From contig CP136067.1 of NCBI GenBank assembly GCA_032622095.1, positions 47,349,549 to 47,413,548 of the forward strand: DNA of 64,000 nt, read 5' to 3'. Positions within the stretch are counted from its first letter, which is position 1; the number at the start of each line of letters is the position of its first letter. Under the pieces are notes generated by a model, which worked only from the letters and a program-made list of their open reading frames with translations, was not told the DNA's origin and did not search any database. The DNA comes from Siphonodentalium dalli. Its lineage: Eukaryota; Mollusca; Scaphopoda; Gadilida; Siphonodentaliidae. The position numbers and the translations under genes are program-made. Of the stretch, positions 1-11,298 are shown one piece after another.

Positions 1-1833
1 TGAGTCCGCGTTCACAGGGGTCCGGGAACATTTTTTTTTGTCATTATATTATATTTAGAAGGGTCACGTCTCCCCATTTTGTGGAAATCACACTAATCTT
101 GGGGAAAAAAGCTTCAAAAACACTATTTTACAAAATATCAAATGTATTGACAGCAAGTTACCCCTTCTTTAAATATTAATCTTCAAACTAACATCCCAAA
201 AAAATATAAAACGGCGAAAACAAATGTACGAGAAAATCCAATCCCAAATTCAAAACACGTATCGATTTGTTTTCAACAGTGTTCAAGATGTCTATCTCCT
301 CGTCCAATCATCTAGCTATTTCTTGACCCAGTATAAATATCATTTTAATAATTTAACGCGACCACGTGGAAGTATATTCGAACGAACTGCATATTAAATA
401 TGTCAAATATACCTAGCGCAACATACCAAGAACAAACATATGTTCGGGTCACTCTAATGAAAGAAAATAATCGAGTTGTTTTCATTTCAGCAGAGTTTCC
501 ATTTTGAAACACCACGATAGCTGTAATGTGATTGGTGCAAATCAACAACAAAAAAACAAAGTAACGCAACTTTCACCTTCACATTTTAACCTCATATATT
601 ACTGTCTTAAAGTCCAAGACTGGGTTTTATATTTATTTTAACACACATGTTGGGTGCTCCTCATAAATAAAGAGGGGTGTCTAACAGAACAGAACAAATC
701 AGCTACATTCGGTTTCGCAACCAATCGTACGTTCTCTTATTCTCATCGCTTGTTACCATCTCTTTATCAGCAGAATTAAAACACAAGTGAAGCGGAAACA
801 ATTAAAGACATATATGGACTCTTTCGGTTGTGTGAAACTGATAAGTTACTATTCAGGCGCTATGCCAACTGAGGGAATGGGGCATTCTACTGACATCGTC
901 GAAATTCTCAAAGAAATCGACCGTACCACTCCATGGAAAACATCATCTGAACTATGCGCAATTGTAAATATTTACATCTCGACTCGGGACACAAATATCG
1001 GCGACAAACCAACGCAAATGATTTCGGCATCGAGAGTCAGTGCATTTAATTAATATATAAGAATGACTGTATGTTGTAAATTTTGATTAATATGAATCGT
1101 ACGTGACACGTAGTGGAGCAACCACACATGATGTGCCTCAAATTTGCATTTTTTTCGGCGAAATAACGCTAAAAATAATTTATGTAACATCATGCAGTGG
1201 TCATGACAGAGACGACATGCCAAATTGACAAGACGTGTCGTGGATTGTAAAATCTTGTCTGGATTATCGTCATGACTTCTTCATTTTTCGTTTTCATTAA
1301 GCTGACCATAAGCACCCTTGGTGGTTGCTAATATTTAGTAACAATAACTACTTTGAGCAAGATTATTCTCCATTTATATTTGATCATCCTACCGGAGTGT
1401 TTTACATTACTTTAATTGTCATCTTTGGAACTTATTGTCACAAACAGACAAAATTGGCTCAATGTGTGTTATTTTAAATCACCAGTATAACGGTTTGGTA
1501 GCCAGATGTGTTTGGGAAATATGTGTTTGGAGATAGACATCTTGACACTGTTGAAAAAAATCTATCAGATTTGAAATTGGGATTGGATTTTCTCGGACTT
1601 TTTTTCGCCGTCTTATATGTTTTGTATGTTAGTTTTGAAGATTAACAATTAAGGAAGAACACCGAAGACGTAGTGTTGTCAACACATTTGATATTTTGAA
1701 ATATAATGGGTTTTTTTAGCTATTTTCCCAAAGCTTTGTGCGATTTCCTCAAAAATTGGAGAGATGTGACCCCCTAAAAATCATACAATAAAATTAAAAA
1801 AAATGTTCCCGGACCTATGTCTGAGCGGGACTA
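1..1833. mobile_element. Element with ~300-bp terminal inverted repeats
   Basis: The first ~300 bases reappear reverse-complemented at about 1523-1833. The outer ends match: GGTCCGGGAACATTTTT near 18 pairs with AAAAATGTTCCCGGACC near 1800, and the inner arms also match, for example ATCTTGAACACTG-like sequence near 285 against 1530. The ~1.2 kb between the arms carries an unrecognised 88-codon frame. This layout suggests a DNA transposon or foldback. The left tip lies at the window edge, so no target duplication can be checked. No transposase was recognised. Confidence 0.6.
787..1053 (+). CDS. Unrecognised 88-codon reading frame inside the long-TIR element
   Basis: An open frame of 88 codons starts at ATG 787 and ends in TAA. 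It lies centrally between the inverted arms of the 1-1833 element. The product is mixed polar and hydrophobic, with no signal peptide, membrane span or motif that I recognise. The length could arise by chance in AT-rich DNA. The central placement is the only argument for a gene. Confidence 0.15.
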   Translation: MKRKQLKTYMDSFGCVKLISYYSGAMPTEGMGHSTDIVEILKEIDRTTPWKTSSELCAIVNIYISTRDTNIGDKPTQMISASRVSAFN

Positions 1834-3587
1834 GTCAACAAGAACTTTTATTTTTTGGGACCCAATAGTAAATAAATCAGAATAATATAAAAAAAATGAT
1901 ACTAAACTGGTTCTTTCCAGTAAATATACTATTTAGCATATTCCAACATAGTAAACAACCCGAAATGGTAGCATGATCGGAAGCAAGATCATATTAACAG
2001 TTCTCATGGGTATCAGCTTCCGATCTTTTTGCGAATATTTAAAAACTTCGGAGTGAATATATAAAGATATGCATTAGGTATAGGGATTTCATCTTAGGCA
2101 TATAACATTCACATCATAATTCTAATGTTGCATGTGCACATACAGTGTTCAAGTTTGTTGGTCAATGCATTCCGTATGGTAGCCTAATGGAATGAGCAGC
2201 ATGTCAGTGATTGTCTGATTGCTTATATGTGGTCTACAATCATAAATTATATACAAAAAGAAAATTGTTTTCTATACTAAATACTCATTGAGGAGTAGTT
2301 TTCTTAGGAACTGTTCAGTTAATAAGTTCAACAAACGAAAATGGGTCTTTTGTTGAACTTATTATTTGAAAATTTTCCACCAAAGTATATATGAATCCTA
2401 CTGCATTTGTATTCAATTTCTGAACGTCTTTCGTCTGCTCATTATCCTTGGACACCTCTCCTAATAAAATACAATTCCAATGTATAGATGTATAACTGAT
2501 GGGATAATCCATTTTGTATAATACGGGTTAATACAATTCTCCCATCATGTATACTGCTTGAATATTGAAATATCAAATTAAGGGACTGATTAAGCGCATA
2601 ATACTGCATAATTTGACTTTAATGGTACACGCCTATACATGGAAGCGGTTATTGTTGGCAACCTTGACAGCAACATGACAATTATCAGTGTGGACGGACG
2701 AACACACAGAAAACGCCCGAGGTCATTAGGAGAGCCCGGAACAGCCGTTCCCAAGATAGGACAATTCGGATGCGTCGGCCATCCTTTTCAAACGCACATC
2801 CTCCAGAGTTCGATGTTCTCAGCCTGAGTAAATTAATTACTATCCTAACAACGTCATTAACTACAATCAAACCCGTATATAATTACCCCACATCAATAAC
2901 TATATTTACAGAGACGACGGTGTTCAATGGAGGCATACACCGTATATACATTCAACCACTCAAGATTGTATACCATGTCCATTATAATTGCTGCTAATCC
3001 CACACAACATCGTCAACTGCACCGTTGTCACCCAATGTTAAGTTGTCCTGCTGATTGCCTACGCTCTTAGAAAATACTGTCGGTTTGACTGTGTCGGACC
3101 GTATCAGATGTACGGTGAAACACCGTTGTTTTATGTGCCCATAAAAATGGTTTAAGTTAAAAATGTTCGTGATTCAAAGTTCATGTCGTCAAAATTCAAT
3201 AGTATATTTTATCGGCGACCAAATTATATACGGCAATGACTCCATACAGTATGACTGAATCTGACTCTGCTGATATTTAATATTTATTATTAATTGTTCG
3301 TATTCAATACAATGATCCGGCATTCATTCTGTGTTGTGCGGGTCCGTCTTATCTTGCGACCGTAATTACGTTATTCAAAAGGTCCGGTGTCTTTAGTGAC
3401 GGGCTTTATATTAACAGTGTATGATATTGGTTGGTCCTGCTGTTTATATGATGCCACGTGCATGGTATGGCAAGATGATATTTAAAACATAGAGAAAAGG
3501 TCGTTATGGATTTAAAACATTCAAAAACATGAATATTGTAAACTAGTTTTAAGGCTGCGTTGGTTGTTGCAAACCGGGCGTATAGTC
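1834..3587. other. No recognised gene or repeat
   Basis: AT-rich sequence with only short chance frames. A GC-richer patch near 2640-2830 is open on both strands but resembles nothing I know. Confidence 0.4.
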
Positions 3588-3790
3588 CGGGAGCTGATAT
3601 GTACCCCACCACCCCGTCGTGACTTAATTTCACCCCACCCATTTTCTTCCTTGTTATGTCCCTCAACTTTTAAGCGACGTTAACACGAAAAAGGTGGCCT
3701 TGTAGACACCAGACAGGATGGCGTCCATCGTGGACACCATTTTCCGACTAGGCACAAGGTCAGTTTGATGCAAATTATAGCGGGAAAATA
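3588..3790 (+). repeat. Diverged single arm of the 50.3/51.4-kb foldback family
   Basis: The segment runs AGTCCGGGAGCTGATATG, then cacccc, then gacttaatttcacccc, then GATGGCGTCCA, and ends GCAAATTATAGCGGGAAAAT. It matches the arms at 50310-50540 (+) and 51211-51440 (-) in order, with many substitutions. Only one arm is present here, so it is a truncated or solo copy. Confidence 0.6.
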
Positions 3791-4867
3791 GTATTTAAAA
3801 ATGGCTATTCCTGTCATTTTGCAAATACCAGCGCAACCATTATTATAATATTTAAAAAATACAGACACTGGTTGTTTCTCAAATCGCTCAGATTAGCCAC
3901 ACCCCGCCAAAATAATAACTTTAGACAAAAATAACAGTACTTTTTTTAACAGCATCATTTATGCGCTACCAGCATCATAGTAATTCAGCAGGACACACAC
4001 ACATCACAGCAAATTAGCATGCAGGGCCACTTAACCTGGGCCAACAGTTTTGTGTTTTTAGTGTTCGATTGAATTTGTACAAGTGTATTTCTGTCATTTG
4101 TGATTCAGCATATTAATATGTCGTTATAATTCATAATTTACAAAATACATCCACGCGAAATGAATTTTTATTAATGATCTATTCGGCGAGCCATCTATTT
4201 TACTGGGATTCCCTTGAGTGGGAGGGAAACTCGTTGTATTTGGAGAGCGTGAATGTTCCATCTTTTGATGTCGATGGTACTCGATTTGCCCATGAAGTAT
4301 GCCGAATTACACGAATACGCATCCACTATTTAATTGGCGATGTTTATAGTAATCGACATAATAATGCGCGGTTCAAATCACCGTATATGCAAGTTTATAG
4401 TAGCCCATGGGTGCATGATTGTCGGTGTGCCAAAGCGTTTCTGCCGAACATTCATGGTCCGTTTGAATCTTCGTATATAATGTTGATATTTTACTGGTGA
4501 CGGTTGATATTAAATCATATAACTTTCCAGTGAATAATTTGAAACGAGTGTGTCGATATTTTATATTCCATTCACAAGTTTTTTTTTTGCGAAGAAAGAC
4601 TTTTCCAGGTGTTTAGTTTTCATAAGCGATATGGTGGGAAACTTGTTACATCTCGAAAGTCATATCTAGTGTAAACACAATACCGTGTAAATTACTCACA
4701 TAAAGTTTTGTAAGTCTGTACTCTGAGTTACCAAACAGGCATCAAACCATGCAGTTAGGGTCGAGCTAGGCAGTTACCCGATAGTGAACGATGCTCTATC
4801 CAGAGCTATCAAATACACAAAGCGAATTTCTTAATCAGATCCACATTAACTCATCTATACCGCAGCT
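3791..4867. other. Unassigned; holds one unrecognised 108-codon frame
   Basis: The only notable frame is 4174-4500 (+), 108 codons from ATG. It has scattered Trp and Cys but no motif that I recognise. There is no splice or promoter context to support it. The rest is AT-rich with no visible repeat. Confidence 0.25.
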
Positions 4868-5876
4868 ATGTCCAGCGATGAATTTGTCACCCCTGAACAT
4901 GAATCAGTGAGACTCGGTATTACAAAATTAAATGAAATTGTTCCCAATGCCTCAATTCACAAACAGATCAATGACATTAAAATCAAATTGAAAGAAACCC
5001 ACATACATAATTTTAAAACTGATATTTTCAACGATGACAAAATGAATGTTCGGGCGCGAACAAGTTAAGGACGTACCGTGAATATATAGTCAAACAACCA
5101 CTCTGGGGGAACTACTCCTGGCGATTTGGTTCTCTACCGAGCTATATTTACATTCTCTACCGAGCAAAGTTTGCGGACGGCATATACTAATTTACCTAAG
5201 GCAGAGAATCGAGTTATTCGCAGAGAACCGAGCGCTCGGTAGAGTATCGGAGTCCTCGGCAGAGAATCGGAATCGGAAAATAAAAAGTAAATTTCTGTGT
5301 ATTTCGGGATTAGTTTTTTAACTTTGTTTACACACACTGATGGCCAGTGACTAAAATTTTACGGTAGCTCTATGAAACCTACGAAACACTGTTCTAATGC
5401 TGTTGATTTTTACGTTTTATGCCGCGATTGCTCGATAAAGAATCGGAATCGTCGCTAAAAATGCCCACGAAACTCGGTAGAGACCAAATCTCTAGGAGTA
5501 GTTCCCCAACAGTGCAAACAACAGTACACACAAGAACCATATCTGAATATTGTCCAGAATATCCACACAAAGATTGTTTTGTAAACTAATAATTAGTAAT
5601 CATAACTTGGAAATTGAAAAGGGTGGCCATAAACAGCCAAAAGTGTCACTTGATGAAAGAATTTATAGGAAATGTAACATGGAGGTTGAGAATAAAGAAC
5701 ACTTCACTATGCGCTGCGACACATACGATAAGATGCGTAAACACTTCTTTCATAAGATTGGAATGACGAGTGATAAATTTGTTGCATTGAATGATGGCCA
5801 AAAATTCCAATACATAATGCAAAACAACGATCCCCGTACATGCACCATAATCTGCAACATGTAATTACCAAATATA
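4868..5876 (+). pseudogene. LINE 3' coding remnant (CR1/L2-like), split by a hAT MITE
   Basis: C-terminal end of a non-LTR retrotransposon polyprotein. Before the inserted MITE the reading is NKLRTYREYIVKQ, the usual post-RT motif (N)KLRTYR. After it come QEPYLNIV, then (after a one-base frame change) NHNLEIEKG and a zinc-knuckle-like CNMEVENKEHFTMRC. Deleting the MITE and one copy of its 8-bp duplication joins VKQ to QYTQEPYL in frame. At least two other frame changes are present, one near 5045-5055 and one near 5575. The element is 5'-truncated and dead. The clade assignment is by motif style only. Confidence 0.75.
5099..5514. mobile_element. hAT-type MITE, 416 bp, with 8-bp target duplication
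   Basis: The left end is CACTCTGGGGGAACTACTCC and the right end, reverse-complemented, is CACTGTTGGGGAACTACTCC. Perfect direct copies of CAAACAAC lie immediately outside at 5091-5098 and 5515-5522. An 8-bp duplication with CA-starting inverted repeats is the hAT signature. The interior is a weak palindrome rich in CTCGGTAGAGAATCGG-like units. There is no transposase. It interrupts a LINE reading frame. Confidence 0.85.
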
Positions 5877-6269
5877 TACTGTAGAATATATTATGTTATG
5901 TTGACATCGGTCTCGTGTGGACGTTTTATGTCATTAAACTATCTGTCTATCTTGCTGCCGATTCAGGTCTGGGGGGTATAGAAGGTTGTGGAGATATTTC
6001 GGTGTCTCGTTATTGATTATTTTGTACATGCTTTTCATTTGGTGGGTTTTTCTACTGGCAGCTTACGATTGCCATCCCAAGGCTTTTTTTAATGGACCGA
6101 ATCGTACGATCGGTAAATTGTATCTAGAGTTTTCCTATTCAAAGGTTATTTCAATTTCCTGGCGTACGCAAGGCGACCATATATCATCTTCGATAGTTCA
6201 GTGAGATGATTGACCCAGTTTAGGTCAGATTGTATAAACAAACCAAGTTGTTTGTGTGAACTAACTTGG
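5877..6269. other. No recognised feature
   Basis: An unrecognised 72-codon frame at 5986-6204 (+) begins with a hydrophobic stretch (about residues 5-28). It has no further support. Confidence 0.3.
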
Positions 6270-6612
6270 TTTATCACATAATTTGGCCATAAAAGCAGTT
6301 TCATAATTATCGGTAATAGACACGTTTAATATCAGCGCGTGCGATGACGTCACGGCGTTCTTCAAATAACTTGCGATCGCTGTAGTTTATGATTGTTGTT
6401 TTCGATTAATATTTCGCATTGCTTCGGGTTTATTTGATCATGTGATAAAATGTATCTCACACTCGTCCTATTTTATACGTAATTTATCAACCTCGTCCTC
6501 TAAATTATATTTGAGCCTCGGTAAACCTCGGCTCAAATCGAATTTAGTGAACTCGGTTGATAAATTCCGTATAAAATAGAAACTCATGTGAGATCCTCTA
6601 TTTATCAGTTCC
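6270..6612 (+). repeat. Foldback MITE, copy 1 of a family repeated at 38.1 kb
   Basis: Nearly the same sequence recurs at 38109-38415. The 3' half is an inverted repeat: TCTCACACTCGTCCTATTTT near 6455 pairs with AAAATAGAAACTCATGTGAGA near 6575, and inner arms TTTGAGC/GCTCAAAT flank CCTCGGTAAACCTCGG. The right tip reads GATCCTCTATTTATCA. Relative to the 38-kb copy, this copy holds an extra ~30 bases around 6328-6357. Confidence 0.75.
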
Positions 6613-6794
6613 CCATTCAACAAAATCTGGCTGTGCGCCGCAGTATGAAAATGTCATAGACTTTCTTTTACTGACTACGCACTGATTTGACCAGGCATTA
6701 ATTGCTTACAGATCAGTAGTCATATTATTCACTAGTTCCTGGAGACGTTCATTGCTATAGAATTATGCTATTGTAATATTTCTCACTATTGATA

Positions 6795-7325
6795 ATTCGC
6801 AGTAATGCATAGAACAGCCAATCACAGACTACCGGTAGAGCAATGCAGATGGAATAAAAGTACATGTAAAGACACGAAATGCCCGTTATGTGGCGAAAAT
6901 GTATGTGATGAATACCATTTTGTTATTTTGTGTACTGAACTCAACGATCTGCGAGAAACCTATATACCGAAGTATTACTGGGAAAACCCTAACAGAAATA
7001 AATTCTACAGACTGCTGTCACTGCTTAACATAAGTATATTGAAAAGAGTGAGCATTTTCTTTAAATTAGCATTTATAAAGTTACCATGAAGCAAGTATTA
7101 CATTATATTATATATAATGTAAATATTATATGAAACCATTTCAGAAAACATATTCCCAAATGTATTAGCATTATTTGTATTTATTATCAATTTCATATAA
7201 TATGATGAACTCATTTATTGATGTATATGTATGTTGTGTATTGTTTGTATAATGTTGTGTAAATAAGTTGTATGGCATGTTGCAACTTAGATGTTGACTT
7301 TGCTAATAAACAATTCAATTCAAAT
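6795..7325 (+). pseudogene. 5'-truncated LINE: C-terminal zinc knuckle and 3' tail
   Basis: A frame at 6805-7089 shows NHRLPVEQ, then CPLCGENVCDEYHFVILC, then LRETYIPKYYWENPNRNKF. This is the conserved C-terminal block of CR1/L2-like LINE polyproteins (C-x2-C ... E-x-H ... C, followed by R-x2-YIP-x-YY). It ends at a natural TGA and is followed by ~230 bases of AT-rich 3' UTR with a short (AATTC)n-like end near 7305-7325. The start at 6805 is only the first ATG after truncation. This 3' portion has no internal stop. Confidence 0.75.
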
Positions 7326-7470
7326 ATAACGACGCACAGAGCTGCACTTTGTCGTTGCCTGCGGCCAACATTAGTTTTGTTACGGCTTTGTATCGATGCG
7401 CAACATTAATATAGATTACCCAACGGTCACCCACGCGGTGTCGAACTCACACAGCGGCCCACAGCATGCC

Positions 7471-7870
7471 TTAACCCTTTACCCAACAAACCGGCCAAAA
7501 CCGGCCAAATAAAGCTTCAACAGCCTAAAATATCTTCGTTCTGTCTCAATAGAACCATACAAATATGGATATCATTGGAACCGGCTCCTTGACCACATTG
7601 TGATAGTTACAGTTATGCCCTGTGCCAATGCATTCTCTTATATATGCGAGGCGACCATAGGTCGCCTCGCATATATAAGAGAATGCATTGGCCTAAAAAA
7701 AATCTTTTTTTAACACTTTTTACCATTTTTTCTTACATTCTTTAACAATTTTATAATTTTTAATGTGTTAAGCCAATGCATTCTCTTATATATGCGAGGC
7801 GACCTATGGTCGACTCGCATATATAAGAGAATGCATTGGCACAGGGTCGTTCTGTTGGGTAAAGGGTTAA
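7471..7870 (+). mobile_element. piggyBac-like double-hairpin MITE, copy 1
   Basis: It is bounded by TTAA on both sides, with termini TTAACCCTTTACCCAACA and TGTTGGGTAAAGGGTTAA. TTAA duplications with CCC-starting termini fit piggyBac. Inside are two ~70-base hairpins, near 7624-7692 and 7773-7840. Each arm carries GCCAATGCATTCTCTTATAT, and the two hairpins are inverted relative to each other around an A/T-rich spacer. There is no coding capacity. Copies lie at 15336 and 39629, with a diverged hairpin pair near 16019. On the right it abuts LINE coding sequence directly. Confidence 0.85.
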
Positions 7871-8978
7871 ATAGCTTCTCTGTATATTGCTCGTATTGGA
7901 AACTGAACGTGAATACTTCCAAAACAAAAGTGGTTATCTTCGGAAGGAAACCCACAAATTTGAATAAATTGCCAACATTCTCTATTGATAACAAGCCTCT
8001 AGCAATAGTAGATCACTTTAAATATCTGGGAATAACTTTTCACAAGAATGGATCCTTCGCATTAGACAGAAATACAAGATGCCAAGCTGCAAAAAAACGC
8101 AGCCTATGCACCACTCAATAAAGCCAGAAATCATAAGCTTAGCAAAGAGAGTTTCCTTGAAGTCTACGACAAATCTATTATCCCCATTATGACGTACGGA
8201 TCGGAGATTTGGGGCTATGAAAATCTAGCTTGTTTCGAAAAGCTAGAACTATGGTTTCTAAAATTCACATTAGGTATGAAAAAGTCCACACCTATACGCC
8301 CTTCGTGTATGGCGAACTGGGTATGTGCCCCATAACAGTGAAAATAAAATCGCGTCTCTTATCGTATATACTGGGCCAGACTAATTTGCATGCCCATAAA
8401 CAGAATCTCACTACAATTATATTATGTAATGATAACTTGTTTAACACTGGATATTTTAACAGTAAGTGGATGATGGGAATCCGAGACACAATTAATTCTT
8501 TGGGCATGAGTAATGTCTGGACAGATCAAAAAACCACTGAGAATAACTCCGGACAAAGTTGTGTCCACGGACGGACGACGGACGGACGGACGACGGACAA
8601 GCTGATTCCAGTATACCCCCCCCCCCCTAACTTCGTTGCGGGGGGTTATAATAAAACCAATCAGAGTGTGATAAGCCCTAATCGCTTTACTTCGTCCATT
8701 GATCGCAAATTTACGCGATTTATTTATACAGGAGTGGTGGGAATCTATCTCGAAATCAAGCAAATTTGCATTTTATAGAATTATTAATAAAAATTTCGAA
8801 AGAGAGCACTACCTATCCTTGGACAACAACATATTTTTACACAGCCTGATGATGTTCCGAACAAGAAATCACAAACTACCCCTTGAACAGGGCTCGCGAT
8901 CATGGTACAATATTGACTACTCGGAACGGCAATGTACCCTCTGTAATTTAGAACTGGGCGATGAATACCACATTATAC
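7871..8978 (+). pseudogene. LINE reverse transcriptase C-terminal region, decayed
   Basis: Successive frames give YWKLNVNTSKTKVVIF and FKYLGITF (RT thumb-side motifs), then SIIPIMTYGSEIWGYE (the P-x-YGSE-x-WG motif), then KIKSRLLSYI and later WWESISKSSKFAFY, FRTRNHKLPLEQ and CTLCNLELGDEYHIIL. Frame changes occur near 8090 and 8320, and a simple-repeat insert sits at about 8537-8655. The order is that of a CR1/L2-like LINE ORF2. It resumes after the MITE at 9470. It is non-functional. Confidence 0.8.
8537..8655 (+). repeat. (GGAC)n / poly-C insert inside the LINE
   Basis: GGACGGACGACGGACGGACG-type repeats, then AAGCTGATTCCAGTATA, a C10 tract and CTTCGTTGCGGGGGG. The segment separates SNVWTDQ from the next LINE motif. 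It is probably a short retroposed fragment. No target duplication was identified. Confidence 0.5.
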
Positions 8979-9469
8979 TTAAAGGTACTCAATCCGAACA
9001 GAGGGTCCCCATCTCAACAGATTTCAACAACAACAATCCGATCAGAGGGTCCTATATTACTATTTATTTGGCTTTGGGGGGGGTAAAAAATATTTGATTC
9101 GAGTCGAGGAACCCATCAAACAAAGCTCAGAGTTATTAGATATTGATTTTTGAAATTTGTTATTTACTCGAGATGAGTACTAATAATTGCCTTCAACTGC
9201 CGCAATCTGCTCGGGATGTGTACACCAAAATCTATTCAAACAGACAAGGATGGATAACTCTAAAATCAAGTGGTAATAATAACGCAATTTTGACTGAGTT
9301 CTGGTCCAGAAAGTATTCCCGATAATGAAAAATAATAGATTTCTAAAATCGATATCTAACAAATCTGAGCTTTGATGGGTGACTTCCTCGACTCGAATCA
9401 AATATTTTTGACCCCCGAAGCCATTGAAATAGTAATTGAGAGGAGTTTTATCGGATTGAGTACCTTTAA
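8979..9469. mobile_element. Kolobok-type TTAAAGG MITE, copy 1
   Basis: The ends are TTAAAGGTACTCAATCCGA and TCGGATTGAGTACCTTTAA. Long imperfect inverted arms share TTTGATTCGAGTCGAGGAA and its reverse complement. It interrupts a LINE frame: ...GDEYHIIL is followed after the element by KCSQIHELR when one TTAA is removed, so TTAA is a real target duplication. TTAA with AGG termini is the pattern known for Kolobok/T2 elements. There is no transposase. Confidence 0.85.
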
Positions 9470-9849
9470 ATGCTCACAAATTCACGAGTTGAGACTGATA
9501 TATTCGCCCAAACTCACATAAGTTACTGCAATTATAGAAATGAAAAAACCACAAGGAACCTGTCGATTTTCGTCGGAAAGGTCTTAGACTTGTTTAAGTC
9601 CTCTTGGGGCTAAGTAGCATTCATAACGCAAACCCCACTAACTTGACCACATTTAACAAATCTAATAGTATTATTATTATTATTACCATTTAAAAGCAAC
9701 AAGAATAAATATTACTATGTTTTCGTATATATGTACTCTATACATTATAACGCACTTGTGTGCATATATATTATGTATCTGATTATGTAATTCTATAATC
9801 TGTAATATATCATTATATAATGACCAGAATAATTTGAATTGAATTGAAC
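9470..9849 (+). pseudogene. LINE 3' end continuing after the MITE
   Basis: The frame continues as KCSQIHELRLIYSPKL, matching the knuckle and Y-x-PK motif of the other LINE copies, then degenerates. The 3' UTR includes (ATT)n at about 9667-9686 and ends in (TTGAA)n at 9834-9849. It is the distal part of the LINE at 7871-8978. Confidence 0.65.
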
Positions 9850-10043
9850 GTGGGGAATTATGCACAATGTTACGCCATATACTGTATACAAAGTCTGACA
9901 TGGGAATCTCAAGGAGTGAAAGAAGAGAGGAGAAACCAACGTACCTCTAATTTTGCTATATTTATTACGAGACCACTTCAACTATTATATTATTGTGCGG
10001 AATCCGACTTGCTACATTCTTAATTGACTATTATCAACGAATA

Positions 10044-10401
10044 TTAAAGGTACTCAATCCGATCACAGGTTCAATATTGCTATATCTTTGGCTTTGGGTG
10101 TAAAAAATATTTGATTCGAGTCGAGGAACCCACCCATAACTCTAAAATCAAGTGCTTACTATTAACAATAATAACCACTTGATTTTAGAGTTATCCATCT
10201 TACACCCGCAATTTGTCCGTTTTGATCACGTGTTCTGCCAACTTGTGTGCTAGATATCCGAAATTTTATAGATTTAAAAAATCGATATCTAATCACTCTG
10301 ATCTTTAATGGGTGGGTTCCTCGACTCGAATCAAATATTTTTTACCCCTAAAGCCAAATAAATAGCAATATTGGACCTCTGATCGGATTGAGTACCTTTA
10401 A
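10044..10401. mobile_element. Kolobok-type TTAAAGG MITE, copy 2
   Basis: TTAA-bounded, starting TTAAAGGTACTCAATCCGA and ending TGAGTACCTTTAA. The arms contain the shared GATTCGAGTCGAGGAA core and the inner ACTCTAAAATCAAGTG with its complement. It is shorter than most copies because the central spacer is reduced. Confidence 0.8.
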
Positions 10402-10429
10402 ATATTATCAACACATCACATTTTAAAGT

Positions 10430-10832
10430 TTATGCTGAATTACACAGTGAGCTAATTTCCCCACGACACAAAAACGTGCTCTCTCATAGAAGTGAGGAAT
10501 GTGTCATCCGCATACATTCTATAGTAAAATAATTTATATTTTTAGCGAGATCATTTATATAAGCTAGAAATAGAAAAGGCCCTAGGATATATCCCCGGGG
10601 AACGCCAGTGGGTATATGGTTTTATATCCTGAAAAACGTATTATTTGCTAACACCGTTGCCTTTCTATCAGTGATATAATCCTTGATGAAGTCCAGAAGT
10701 GGTCTGGAAATTTCATAATGCCCAAACATAGATACCAGTCTCTCGTGTCAGATTCTCTCAAAGTATTTGGTAATATCACAAAATACAGCATATGTATACA
10801 GTTTATTTTTGAGAGCATGACAGATGGAATGG
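10430..10832 (-). pseudogene. LINE reverse transcriptase core fragment (minus strand)
   Basis: Read on the minus strand, the motifs are YAVFCDITKYFERI (the FxDxxKAFD block, partly eroded), then LLDFIKDYITDRKATV, then GVPRGYILGPFLFLAYINDL (the GVPQGSxLGPLLFxxYINDL block). After a one-base frame change comes RMYADDTFL, carrying the catalytic YADD. These are palm-domain blocks of a non-LTR reverse transcriptase in order. At least one stop and one frameshift make it non-functional. Kolobok-type MITEs flank it on both sides. Confidence 0.8.
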
Positions 10833-11298
10833 TTGAAGATGCATAATCCGAATTAACGCTCAAAAATTACTATTTCTTTGGCTTCGGGGGTAAAAAATAT
10901 ATGATTCGAATCGAGGAACCCACCAATCAAAACTCAAGAGTGATCAGATATGGAGTTTTGAAGTCAATTATTTTTCACCACAGATAAATTTTAGTGGCCC
11001 AGTAAACAGTCGACGAGAAGACGGTCTCGGACCAAATTGCGGATGAAGATGGACAGCTCTAAAATCAAGTGGCATTTTTCTGTCAGATATTTGACAAACC
11101 GGTACAATTTCGTTGAACAAAATGTTAATAAATAACAGTTTTTGGGCAATCTTATAGTATAGTTGACTGTGGCTAGCATTATTTTGGGACAGTTACTCGA
11201 TTCTGATAACTGAAGCGGCATTTCCAAAAAATGTTGTTGTTGTTGTTGATGGAATATGATGATATGGGGACCCTCGAATCGGATTGAGTACCTTTCAA
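10833..11298. mobile_element. Kolobok-type MITE, variant left end, copy 3
   Basis: The left end is TTGAAGATGCATAATCCGAA, a variant shared with copies at 36781 and 58745. The right end is CGGATTGAGTACCTTTCAA. Internal core sequences match the other copies, and a (GTT)n run lies near 11232-11249. The TTAA at both ends has mutated to TTGA and TTCA. Confidence 0.7.

Noticed and set aside
7326-7470. Possible tRNA-derived SINE (GTGTCGAACTC resembles a B box)
   Set aside because: No A box at the right distance and no cloverleaf could be drawn; left unassigned.
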